Positions 41,236 through 48,899 of a DNA stretch of 48,899 nucleotides are shown piece after piece; the first letter of the stretch is position 1; every line of letters begins with the position of its first letter. A program made the translations under genes and the position numbers. The DNA comes from Pseudomonas sp. AKS31 (GTDB lineage Bacteria; Pseudomonadota; Gammaproteobacteria; Pseudomonadales; Pseudomonadaceae): assembly GCF_023634765.1 (NCBI RefSeq), contig NZ_JAMLFX010000005.1, positions 322,200 through 371,098 of the forward strand, written 5' to 3'. The notes below the pieces were generated by a model that did no database searches, was not told the origin of the DNA, and saw only the letters and a program-made list of their open reading frames with translations.

Positions 41236-41359
41236 GAGGAAAACTTGTGATAAACGCAAAGAGGGTGAGTTTGTCTCAAGTTGCCTGAGCTGTCGACCGT
41301 TACACCTCTTTAATCCGTGGAGCGCCGCACGTCCTTGTGCAGTGGCGCCGATCCGCCGT

Positions 41360-41872
41360 TCACTGACTCCATCGGGTTTCGCGAACGTGTTCGGGTGGAT
41401 CGAGCGTGTAGCTGACGTTATCGATGTAGAGCGGGCCCTTGACCCTGAGAGGATCAGAAGAAAAGGACACTTGAACCTGGGCCTCCACTACGCCGTCCAA
41501 CATGACGCCGGAGTATTTGAAAGACTTTTGTGCAGGTTTCAGCCACCAGCTACCGATGTCGTACTGGACTGGTTTACCGTCCTTTGCATAGCCCGAAATA
41601 ATAAAAAACAGAATCGCGTGCGTATCGATGTTCGGCGGATCCTGATGGTATTTGGCCTCAGGCGCGGATGCTTCGATCTGCACGGTAAAGGCACCGGATT
41701 GGGCATTGAATCGGTTCAACAGCACTACGCCGTTGTTTACACCGGGCAGCACCTGCGCCTGGGCGCTGCGATTATGCTGAACGACGCTGGCTTTGCCTTC
41801 GAATACGTGTACCTCCCAAGGATCAAACTCGCCCGTGTCGAAGCCGCCGTTCTGAAGAAGGTTTTTATTCAT
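41360..41872 (-). CDS. Small carbohydrate-binding-like (jelly-roll) protein
   Basis: A 170-residue protein. Its start, NLLQNGGFDTGEFDPWEVH, and its end, GPLYIDNVSYTL, are the typical first and last strands of CBM4/9-like galactose-binding jelly-roll domains. It has no signal peptide or enzyme domain. The ATG at 41872 is favoured because AAGGG lies 9 nt upstream; an ATG at 41881 abuts that same AAGGG and is unlikely. It follows the 1851-residue toxin-like gene on the same strand after 127 bp holding a 26-bp palindrome. It may be a binding accessory, lectin or immunity partner of that protein; which one cannot be told from sequence. Confidence 0.7.
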   Translation of the reverse strand: MNKNLLQNGGFDTGEFDPWEVHVFEGKASVVQHNRSAQAQVLPGVNNGVVLLNRFNAQSGAFTVQIEASAPEAKYHQDPPNIDTHAILFFIISGYAKDGKPVQYDIGSWWLKPAQKSFKYSGVMLDGVVEAQVQVSFSSDPLRVKGPLYIDNVSYTLDPPEHVRETRWSQ

Positions 41873-41950
41873 GTCTGCCATCCCTTGATCGTATCGACGG
41901 TTCATCATGAGTTCCGTCGTCGATCCATTGGCTGCGCAAAACCTTGGCCG

Positions 41951-41976
41951 CGCTACTGTCAGATCTGACAGTAGCG
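41951..41976. promoter_or_regulatory. 26-bp perfect palindrome
   Basis: Bases 41951-41963 (CGCTACTGTCAGA) are followed directly by their exact complement (41964-41976). It lies in the gap between the giant toxin-like gene and the small jelly-roll gene, 79 bp before the start of the latter. There is no following T tract, so an operator or an RNA processing hairpin is as likely as a terminator. Confidence 0.7.
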
Positions 41977-41999
41977 ACGGGCGGTAGCAGAGCGCGGAT

Positions 42000-44900
42000 T
42001 CAAATCCCTTCGAAATGCCGCAGAACAATCGACTGTTCGGTGATTCGGGAATCGAGCAGGGTCGGGTCGTCAGCGTGAGTCAGCTTGCGATGCGCCGGCA
42101 GTTTCAGGTGAGCTCTTTCGAATTGACGCAGAGGCCTTGTCGCCGAGCGGTAATGGAAATGCACGTACCAGAGCAGTTGCGCAGGCTCCTGCGTGAGGTT
42201 CCAGACCTCATATTCCTGCAGGTAGTTGGCGCGACCCTGATGATCCGCCAGTTGCCGGATCGCAAGGGGTTTGCGGATCTCCACCGCGTTTTGACCGATG
42301 AGGTCATCAAGCATGCCGTCGGTAGGCTTTTGACTGCTCAATGAGCGCTGGGTGCGCAAGGTCCGGCCTTCGACGATCAGCGCGGCGGCCTGGTCGCGTA
42401 ATTGCCGAATGATCGGCTGCTCTGCCGACTTGGCGGCGATACTGTCGGCACGGGTGGTGAGTTCACTCGCCTGACTGTCCATCATGTGCTGCAGGTCGAC
42501 GGGGAGCATGCCGCGGTTGGCGTTGCTCTGCACCGTGGTGCGGTAAGTGGCCAGGTTGTCCAGACGTTGCTGTGCCTCGGTTACCAGGGTGGCCAGACTC
42601 AGCTCGGCGGGGGAGGGAACTGCCAGGTTTTGCGGGTTGGTCAGGCGCACGACGCCATCGGCGCCATGTTCCCAGATTTCTTCATAGCCTCCAGTCCCGG
42701 TGCTTCTGTATTGACGGGCGTTGGTCACGTTGTCCCATTGCTCCACGCCATGGCGCAACTGGTTGTCATCGGTGATGAACACGCGCTGCAGAGGTTGCCC
42801 CGCGACCCTCGGCTCGGGTGGTTTGTTGATAGCGGCACGCGCGCGATCCGCCAAGCGATCGATACCTTCGAGCAAGGGCTCGACTACGTCCAGATGAAAG
42901 AATTGCGGATAGCTGGCGATCCAGACGCCAATCTCGCGACGAAACTCGACACAAGCGTCGATGCTTTCCTGAAGAATGCGGTTACGTTGGGCGGTCGTAT
43001 TCTGCATGTTCGGCAGGTCGTACTGGCGGTACAGGCGCAGATCGATTTTGTTGCGCAGGGGCTCTGCCATCGTCACAAAATAGCGCCACGAGGCGTCGTC
43101 GGGGCTGCCGGGTTTTCTGACGATTTCCAGGCGTTGGGAGGTTTTCAGGTACAGCAACACGGCTTCACTGTGACGACTGTTCGTGTTATCGACCAGCGCC
43201 GAAATTTTCGGCCGGTCTTTAGCCAGCATGCGTTCATACCAGTGATTGACCTGATCCTTGAGTTCGCCCAATTGATCGAGCTGGTTGATGATCTCGACAC
43301 GAAACCTGTGGATGTCTTCAATGTGTTTCAAACGTTCAGCCACAGCATCACCTGGTAGCGCATTGTGTAGCTGCTTCAAGCGCTTGACTGCTCGTGTCAT
43401 GCCGAGAAATTTATGCGACACGTGAATGGCGCGTCGCCGGTAACGATCAGTCAACAGCCATGCGGTCTTGCTTTGCATGTAGGTGACTTCCCTGCGTTTT
43501 CTGCCCTGGGTCAGCGCAGTCAACTCGGTCAACGCCTCATAACGCTGCCTGGCCAATTTGATATCGCCAACACAAGCGGCTTCGACCGCTGGCAACATGG
43601 TCAGGCGTTGCGCGTCCGTGGCTGCGCCGTAGGCATTGAGCACCCGGTCACTTTTTGCCCCCCTGCGTTGCAATTGGTCGGCCAGGTCATCAACGGTAGC
43701 GGTCAGTTGATGGTGACGGCGGAAGTTTCGATCCACCAGCCAGCGCGGCAAGCGTTGGCGAATCACCGGTGGCCAGAAAGGTTCGAGCGTATCGGCGACA
43801 CGCCCGACGACATTGCCACCCCCCACCGCGGCGCCTTCAAGGGCTGTACCGTGGACGCCGAACCAGGTGTCCCAGTGTCCGCTTTCATCCAGTGCGATCG
43901 GTTGCTTGTAGGTTTTTCGCGAGTTGCCGGCCAGGCGCCAGCTGCGCGAATCGCGGCTCAGCTCTACCTGGTAGAGGCGACCCTGGCGCTCGATGAAGTC
44001 ACCGTCGGCATGCCGGTAGATCCCGCGATAGAGGCCGTGGCCGACCGGCTCTGTGGCGGCCAGGGAAATCGGCTTTTCATATTCGTAATCCTTGAAGCGC
44101 GCCAGCACATGCCGGGCGTGACGCTGCGACTTGATCTGCAGTGCCGCCATGTTGCGCACCACCGTGTGAAGCTGACGCGCCCGCGTCAACGCGCGGGTCG
44201 TCTGCGACAGCGTCGAGGCTGCGGCTTCGCCCGGAAGCAGATCCATGAACGCGTCGATCAACGACAACAGCATCGATTCGATTTCCACCAGACCGTCGGC
44301 CACATCGCCGCGCAAGAATGCGGCGGTCGCCTGATTGGCAGCGGTCCAGGCCTGGTAAAGGGCCAGTACGCTGCCGACGAAGGGCACCATGCCCAAGGCC
44401 ATTTTGATGTAGTTGAAAGCGCGCGGGCCTTTCAGGGCGTAACGCTCGAAGAACAATTCATCATTGGAGCGCGACGTGCCGCGATGGGCTTCGATCAAGC
44501 GTCCCATGTGCGCGTCGAGCAGGTGCGCGGCCAGCGAAGTACTGGCCGGCCAGCGCACGCCGACTTCGATAATGGCATCGAAGTTTTTTTCCACGGCCTG
44601 ACCGATACGCCGGACATGGGCCCTGACGTTGCCCTGCAAGGTCCTGCCTGCCAGGTAGTCGATCCATTTGTCAGTTGCGCACAAAGTGAACAGCCCTTTG
44701 CGCGCCGCCTCGAGCGTGTCGTAGCGGCGGAAAAACTGCCCGTCGTGGCTGTCCGGCAGGTACAGCAGGGTGACGCCGCTGATCTGCTCTTGGATGAAGC
44801 TGACGCCGGACAGCGTCACCGGGCCTTCGCCGGGGGTGTCCTTGCCACCGACTTTCAGCGACACCGGCAACAGCACAAGGCGCTTGCCGGTGGCTTGCCA

Positions 44901-47555
44901 TGCCTGTGGGGTGTCGGCATCGATAGCGGTGTTCAGCAGCGCTGCTTCATCAGGGCTGAGGTGTTTTTGCAGGCGTGCATTTTCGCTCTGTATTTTCAGC
45001 ATCAGGCGCCAGGGCTCGATCAGGCTTTCCCGGCGATGTTGTCTGACGAATGCCGACTCGCTGGCGGCGCCTTGAAAGGCGTCACGGATCTTCTGCTCAT
45101 AGGCTTTGGGCAGGTCGAGTTCCGGCAGGACCCTGCGCAGATAGGTCAGGTTGATGCCGTTGAGCAGGCGCGTGCGATCTGTCCTGTGCGTCGCAGTGAT
45201 CTCCAGGCGCAGGAAGACCAGGCGTTGTGAAAGCGAGTCATTGAGCACCGATTGCACGTTATCGATATTGAGCTGGGCCAGGTCCTCCAGTGACATTTTG
45301 CTGTGTGCTTTGCTGGGCACAATGTTGGTCGTCTTCCTGATGCCACCGGGCCCAGCCTCGGGCACCTGTTCGGTGGTGGTCGAGTCGGGCAGTTCAACCA
45401 GGATGGAAAAGTCACCATCAAGGGAAAAGTCCTTGCGCAGGCGTGCGTGCAGGTGACGGCGGGTGAAGTCGTCACGGGGCTCCAGCGCAAGTGTCATCAG
45501 CGCGTGGCTTTGGCGCATCGCCGCAATGTACGCCTCGATGTTCTGTTTCAACGCGCTGCGCTCGTTCTCTTTGAGCGTGACCAGCCAGCCCGGCAGATGC
45601 CCGGCGAGGGTGCCGCTGCGTTCCTGTTCCTGCAGATGAGCAAAGGCCAGTTGTCTGGCGGCGTGCAGCGGAACCTGCAGATGGGCGAGGTAGCCCTGGC
45701 GCAGGATTGCCAGTGCATCGGCCTGCTCGGGAATACCGCGCAGGGGTGTGGCTTTTGCTTCGAAGTCGGTCACCAGCTCATTGAGGCAGTGATGTAACGG
45801 GTCTGTGCTGATGGGGCTCAGTTGCAGGGTCAGGTTGCTGTCGTGATCCAGAATCCGGAACACCTCGCACTCCAGCGTGCGGCGATCAGCAAAGCGTTGC
45901 AGGCCCCCACCATTGCCCGGCCAGTAGAGCATCAGACTGGAAGTCGCGGTGCGGTCGGCGAGTGCGGCTTGTGCTCCGATGACCAGCGCGCCCCGGAGCA
46001 CTTCGCTCTGCGTTGTCGTGACCCCGTCCTGGGTTTCGCTCAGTGACAAGGTCAGGCTGGCCGCCGTGATGTCCGCGTCGCGTTCGGCCGCGACGGGCTT
46101 ATCCAGCACGGCTTTGAGCAGGTCATGTTCGCCGCTGTCGAGTTGGCCCAGCGCCGCTTGCAGTCTGCCTTCGGCATACAAGCCGTCCAGGTGTGCCTGG
46201 CGCAGGGCACTGAACGCCGTATTGAAGGTGCTCACGTCGAGGGCCGTTTCGCGGTAAAGCAGCGTTGTGGCAGCGGTCGTGCCGGCTTGTTCGGCGGTTT
46301 CCAGCGCATCGAGGGCGTCCTGGCATTCTCGGTATCGAGCGCCGTCGCTGTCATTGTCCTGCAAGCGCTCAAGCGCTTCGCGCTGGCGTTTGAGCGCCGC
46401 GTGGCGCATGCCCAGTGGAATCCCGGCCGACAGGCTGCCGAACAGCGGTGTCTCGTCCGTCTCGACATCGCTGGTGGACGTAAGCGGTTTTGGCGGCGCC
46501 GCCACGATGATCGCGCTGCTGCGCTGATGATCGATCAGATCGACGTGCACCAGTGAGCGCGCGCCATGCGCCCTGATCCCGGGATGGCCCTTGTTGGTAT
46601 TGCTCAAGGCGTAGAGCTGCGCGTGGTGGCGGTTGGCGAACAGATCGCTGGCGCCGGTGACCATCGGCTCGAGCGCTGTGCTGTAGTCAACGCGCTGGAT
46701 GGTCTTGGGCAGTCCGGTGGGAATCTGTACCTGACCGGCCAGCCACGTCTGCATGTCTGCGCGAGTGGTGAAAGCCTGGATCGATGTGGCGTTGCCGGGC
46801 AGATAAAGCAACGGAGCGGCCGTGGCCAAATCGCCGACGCTGATGACCCAGGCACCGGGGAGTTTGATTCTGCTGCCATTGCTCAGCACCAGTGCCAGCT
46901 TTTCCGTGTGCACAGGCTGGCCATCGATCGTCAGCACGCCGTCACCTGAATCAATGATCAGTTGCAGGGTTTTGAGTTGCGCCGCGGTAATGGCCTGGTG
47001 GGCGAGGGCCATGTGCGCAGTGGCTTCGAAATGCGCACGGTAAAGCTGCGTGGCGCGGGTACGTCGCGACACGGGCGTGCGCGGCGCCCGCGCATCCCAG
47101 AATTCTGCCCAGCGAATCTCGTGGCTTTTGCGTGGGTCGAGGGCTTTGAGTTTTTCCAGGAGTTGCAGCGGCTTCAAGGCGTACAACGGATGGTTGGCGC
47201 GTAGGCCGGAGAGGACACAATGCTGATCCAGATCGGTTTCCAGCGTCGGCTGTTGAACGACGAAGGCACAGGCGTCGGTGAGGCTGACGAAGTGTTCCGG
47301 CTGGTCATCGGTGGCAGCAAAGCGCAGTCCGGTTTTTTCACCGTCCAGTTGCAGTTGTTGGCGCAGCAGTTCATTGATGCTGTCGCGCAGGGCCGGGCTG
47401 GCGGCAAACAGGTCGCGTAAACCCTCGCTGCTGGCGCGCCAGCGTTGGCAGGCCTGCAGCAACAGGCTGTCATCAATGGTTTTCGGCAGGTGCTCGACGG
47501 TCTCGGGCAACGGTGACGGTGCGGGGAGTTCATCCGGAATAAGGCGCTCGGGCAT
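42000..47555 (-). CDS. Giant dermonecrotic-toxin-like protein without a recognised catalytic domain
   Basis: An 1851-residue protein with no signal peptide. Residues 1 to about 1000 are a long mixed region resembling the DUF6543/dermonecrotic-like part of the NEL protein: LLYLPDSHDGQFFRRYDTLEAARKGLF (about 920-950) aligns with LIVYIPHDPDHPLKEYASLKAF there. Hydrophobic helices lie at about 1040-1112 (MALGMVPFVGSVLALYQAW, MLLSLIDAFMDLLPG). Next comes RQGRLYQVEL…DESGHWDTWFG (about 1168-1232), matching GKLYVVEK…NGHGAW in the NEL protein. The remaining 600 residues are mostly helical, partly coiled coil, and I recognise no enzyme motif. The ATG at 47555 has no clear ribosome-binding site. The shared scaffold implies a related secreted or contact toxin, but function is not shown. 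Confidence 0.75.
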   Translation of the reverse strand: MPERLIPDELPAPSPLPETVEHLPKTIDDSLLLQACQRWRASSEGLRDLFAASPALRDSINELLRQQLQLDGEKTGLRFAATDDQPEHFVSLTDACAFVVQQPTLETDLDQHCVLSGLRANHPLYALKPLQLLEKLKALDPRKSHEIRWAEFWDARAPRTPVSRRTRATQLYRAHFEATAHMALAHQAITAAQLKTLQLIIDSGDGVLTIDGQPVHTEKLALVLSNGSRIKLPGAWVISVGDLATAAPLLYLPGNATSIQAFTTRADMQTWLAGQVQIPTGLPKTIQRVDYSTALEPMVTGASDLFANRHHAQLYALSNTNKGHPGIRAHGARSLVHVDLIDHQRSSAIIVAAPPKPLTSTSDVETDETPLFGSLSAGIPLGMRHAALKRQREALERLQDNDSDGARYRECQDALDALETAEQAGTTAATTLLYRETALDVSTFNTAFSALRQAHLDGLYAEGRLQAALGQLDSGEHDLLKAVLDKPVAAERDADITAASLTLSLSETQDGVTTTQSEVLRGALVIGAQAALADRTATSSLMLYWPGNGGGLQRFADRRTLECEVFRILDHDSNLTLQLSPISTDPLHHCLNELVTDFEAKATPLRGIPEQADALAILRQGYLAHLQVPLHAARQLAFAHLQEQERSGTLAGHLPGWLVTLKENERSALKQNIEAYIAAMRQSHALMTLALEPRDDFTRRHLHARLRKDFSLDGDFSILVELPDSTTTEQVPEAGPGGIRKTTNIVPSKAHSKMSLEDLAQLNIDNVQSVLNDSLSQRLVFLRLEITATHRTDRTRLLNGINLTYLRRVLPELDLPKAYEQKIRDAFQGAASESAFVRQHRRESLIEPWRLMLKIQSENARLQKHLSPDEAALLNTAIDADTPQAWQATGKRLVLLPVSLKVGGKDTPGEGPVTLSGVSFIQEQISGVTLLYLPDSHDGQFFRRYDTLEAARKGLFTLCATDKWIDYLAGRTLQGNVRAHVRRIGQAVEKNFDAIIEVGVRWPASTSLAAHLLDAHMGRLIEAHRGTSRSNDELFFERYALKGPRAFNYIKMALGMVPFVGSVLALYQAWTAANQATAAFLRGDVADGLVEIESMLLSLIDAFMDLLPGEAAASTLSQTTRALTRARQLHTVVRNMAALQIKSQRHARHVLARFKDYEYEKPISLAATEPVGHGLYRGIYRHADGDFIERQGRLYQVELSRDSRSWRLAGNSRKTYKQPIALDESGHWDTWFGVHGTALEGAAVGGGNVVGRVADTLEPFWPPVIRQRLPRWLVDRNFRRHHQLTATVDDLADQLQRRGAKSDRVLNAYGAATDAQRLTMLPAVEAACVGDIKLARQRYEALTELTALTQGRKRREVTYMQSKTAWLLTDRYRRRAIHVSHKFLGMTRAVKRLKQLHNALPGDAVAERLKHIEDIHRFRVEIINQLDQLGELKDQVNHWYERMLAKDRPKISALVDNTNSRHSEAVLLYLKTSQRLEIVRKPGSPDDASWRYFVTMAEPLRNKIDLRLYRQYDLPNMQNTTAQRNRILQESIDACVEFRREIGVWIASYPQFFHLDVVEPLLEGIDRLADRARAAINKPPEPRVAGQPLQRVFITDDNQLRHGVEQWDNVTNARQYRSTGTGGYEEIWEHGADGVVRLTNPQNLAVPSPAELSLATLVTEAQQRLDNLATYRTTVQSNANRGMLPVDLQHMMDSQASELTTRADSIAAKSAEQPIIRQLRDQAAALIVEGRTLRTQRSLSSQKPTDGMLDDLIGQNAVEIRKPLAIRQLADHQGRANYLQEYEVWNLTQEPAQLLWYVHFHYRSATRPLRQFERAHLKLPAHRKLTHADDPTLLDSRITEQSIVLRHFEGI

Positions 47556-47773
47556 GGTGGTGTGACTCGCATTGGCGGGGCGGGGAATCCGTCCCTGAGC
47601 GGGTCATTCAAGAGAAATCGCGCAAGGCGATGGCGGTACATAGATATTGTTTGCACCAACGGTCGATGACCGCTCGGCACTCTTCATCAAACTGTCATGG
47701 AAGTGTGGCAGCGCGCTTGAACAAACTTCATCAGACTCGCGCTCTACTGGGGTTCTGCGTTTCGGTGTTTTTC

Positions 47774-48808
47774 ATGGTCAAGGGATTTTTATCGGTCGCG
47801 GCTGTTCTGGCCGCGATTTTTTTCGGATCGTCGGTATGGGCGGCGGCGCGTTGCGACGTCAATGTGCCGACCGAACATGTTGATCTGCAGCAGGTGAGCC
47901 TGGCTTACCAGAGCATTGGTCGCACGTCGGATCCGGCGTTGTTGCTGGTCATGGGCTTGGGTGGTCAGTTGATCCACTGGCCGGATGAAGTGGTGGTCGC
48001 GCTGTGTCAGCAGGGCTTTCGGGTGATTCGCTATGACAACCGCGACGTCGGTTTGTCGACCTGGCGTCAGGCGCCGGCGGAGGCCAATCTGACCTTTGAA
48101 GTGCTGCGCTACAAACTCGGTCTGCCGGTGGCGGCGCCCTACAGCCTGACGGATATGGCAGACGATGCGCTGGGCTTGATGGACGCGCTGCATGTTGAGC
48201 AATTCCATGTGCTGGGCGCAAGCATGGGCGGGATGATTGCCCAGCACATGGCGGCAATGGCACCGCAGCGGGTCGAGAGCCTGACATTGATCATGACCAC
48301 CTCGGGCGCCGAAGGCCTGCCGGCACCGAGCGCGGCACTGGTGCAGTTGTTGTCGCGTCGCGGCGCACCGAATCGACAGGTGGCGCTGGAGCAACAGGCT
48401 GACCTGCTCGCCGCGCTGGGCAGCCCGACGGTCACCGATGATCGTCAGGCCTTGCTGCATCAGGCCGCGCTGTCCTACGACCGTGCGTTCAACCCCGAAG
48501 GTGTGAAGCGGCAGATCATGGCGATCCTTGCCGAGCCGAGCCGGGTGGCGTTGCTCAATCAATTGCGAGTGCCGACGCTGGTGGTGCATGGCACGGCGGA
48601 CCCGTTGTTGCCGGTGATGCACGGGGTGCATCTGGCGGCGCATATTCGCGGCAGTCAGTTGAAGCTGATTCCTGGTCTGGCGCATCGTTTTCAAGAGGCG
48701 TTCAAAGCGCCGTTGCTGGCGGCGGTGCTGCCGTATTTGCAGGCGCATCGTGAAGACACCTCGCATTGGGCGCAGGTTGAGCCGGTGGTGGGTGGGAATC
48801 TGCTGTAA
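47774..48808 (+). CDS. Exported alpha/beta hydrolase
   Basis: A 344-residue alpha/beta-hydrolase with an N-terminal signal peptide (about residues 1-25, ending WAAA), so it acts in the periplasm or outside. The nucleophile elbow is GASMGG (Ser150), the acid is probably the Asp of [10 protein letters not shown], and the base the His of [22 protein letters not shown] supplies the oxyanion-hole region. Family members include esterases, lactonases and haloperoxidase-like enzymes, and the substrate is unknown. The ATG at 47774 begins right at the signal peptide but lacks a good ribosome-binding site; longer in-frame starts (down to 47630) would bury the signal sequence. It is divergent from the giant toxin-like gene. 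Confidence 0.85.
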   Translation: MVKGFLSVAAVLAAIFFGSSVWAAARCDVNVPTEHVDLQQVSLAYQSIGRTSDPALLLVMGLGGQLIHWPDEVVVALCQQGFRVIRYDNRDVGLSTWRQAPAEANLTFEVLRYKLGLPVAAPYSLTDMADDALGLMDALHVEQFHVLGASMGGMIAQHMAAMAPQRVESLTLIMTTSGAEGLPAPSAALVQLLSRRGAPNRQVALEQQADLLAALGSPTVTDDRQALLHQAALSYDRAFNPEGVKRQIMAILAEPSRVALLNQLRVPTLVVHGTADPLLPVMHGVHLAAHIRGSQLKLIPGLAHRFQEAFKAPLLAAVLPYLQAHREDTSHWAQVEPVVGGNLL

Positions 48809-48840
48809 CCGAGGTATTTGTGTTGTCTGAGCGGGCCTCT

Positions 48841-48899
48841 TCGCGAGCAGGCTCACTCCCACAGGGAACGCATTCCAAGGGTGGGAGCGAGCCTGCTCG
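48841..48899. repeat. Inverted REP pair running off the window end
   Basis: Bases 48841-48863 (starting TCGCGAGCAGGCTCACTCCC) and 48881-48899 (GTGGGAGCGAGCCTGCTCG) are inverted copies of the REP family with one mismatch. The spacer is only 17 nt, shorter than in the other pairs. The right arm is cut by the window edge. Confidence 0.85.

Noticed and set aside
41234..41968. 244-codon plus-strand open frame opposite the jelly-roll protein
   Set aside because: The minus-strand frame has clear first and last jelly-roll strands and a ribosome-binding site. The plus-strand frame has no motif and would collide with the metR start.
43413..45230. 605-codon plus-strand open frame opposite the 1851-residue protein
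   Set aside because: There is no recognisable domain and the composition is biased. The minus-strand frame is continuous for 5.5 kb and shares motifs with the NEL protein.

Overview
The window is GC-rich chromosomal DNA from a Pseudomonas, most likely of the P. fluorescens group. This rests on the PQQ glucose dehydrogenase/OprB pair, inverted pairs of REP elements of the form GTGGGAGCGAGCCTGCTCGC, a MetR regulator, CS1-type fimbriae and very large dermonecrotic-toxin-like proteins. All assignments come from reading translated sequence and motifs; no database search was run. I saw no tRNA, rRNA, insertion sequence or CRISPR array.

Layout. (1) 1-3977: glucose use, with membrane PQQ glucose dehydrogenase (gcd, last few codons outside the window) and an OprB-type sugar porin. 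(2) 4310-5174: a VF530-type small protein and a Pr6Pr-type membrane protein. (3) 5267-6676: a two-gene iron operon, a PadR regulator resembling E. coli YqjI followed by a ferric-siderophore reductase resembling YqjH, behind an 18-bp perfect palindrome. (4) 7139-12808: a five-gene CS1/alternate chaperone-usher fimbrial operon (major pilin, usher, tip protein, chaperone, second pilin). (5) 12876-17990: a 1704-residue protein ending in leucine-rich repeats and a NEL (IpaH/SspH-type) E3 ubiquitin ligase domain. (6) 18183-21341: a class A penicillin-binding-protein-like enzyme. (7) 21853-28576: metabolic genes (ProY-like permease, membrane-anchored FMN glutamate-synthase-like protein, LuxR regulator divergent from a nitrilase-family amidase, PuuP-like permease). 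(8) 28584-38531: a dense signalling block of five overlapping or tightly spaced genes on the minus strand (GGDEF-type cyclase, EAL-type phosphodiesterase, di-heme cytochrome c peroxidase, DAHL-type histidine kinase, receiver-kinase hybrid), facing a divergent receiver/HD-GYP-like protein. (9) 38599-41235: NUDIX hydrolase, LysE exporter, GNAT acetyltransferase, metR. (10) 41360-47555: an 1851-residue toxin-like protein that shares its core with the NEL protein, followed by a small carbohydrate-binding-like protein. (11) 47774-48808: an exported alpha/beta hydrolase.

The most promising undescribed system is block 8. Three of its proteins share the same unusual receiver domain, with an insertion before the second strand. 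Its two GGDEF-EAL proteins look catalytically complementary: one keeps GGDEF and has lost EAL residues, the other keeps EAL and has lost a GGDEF metal ligand. A periplasmic heme peroxidase is translationally coupled to the sensor kinase, which suggests redox or peroxide input into c-di-GMP signalling. The pair of giant proteins with a common scaffold and different C-termini is the second notable item.
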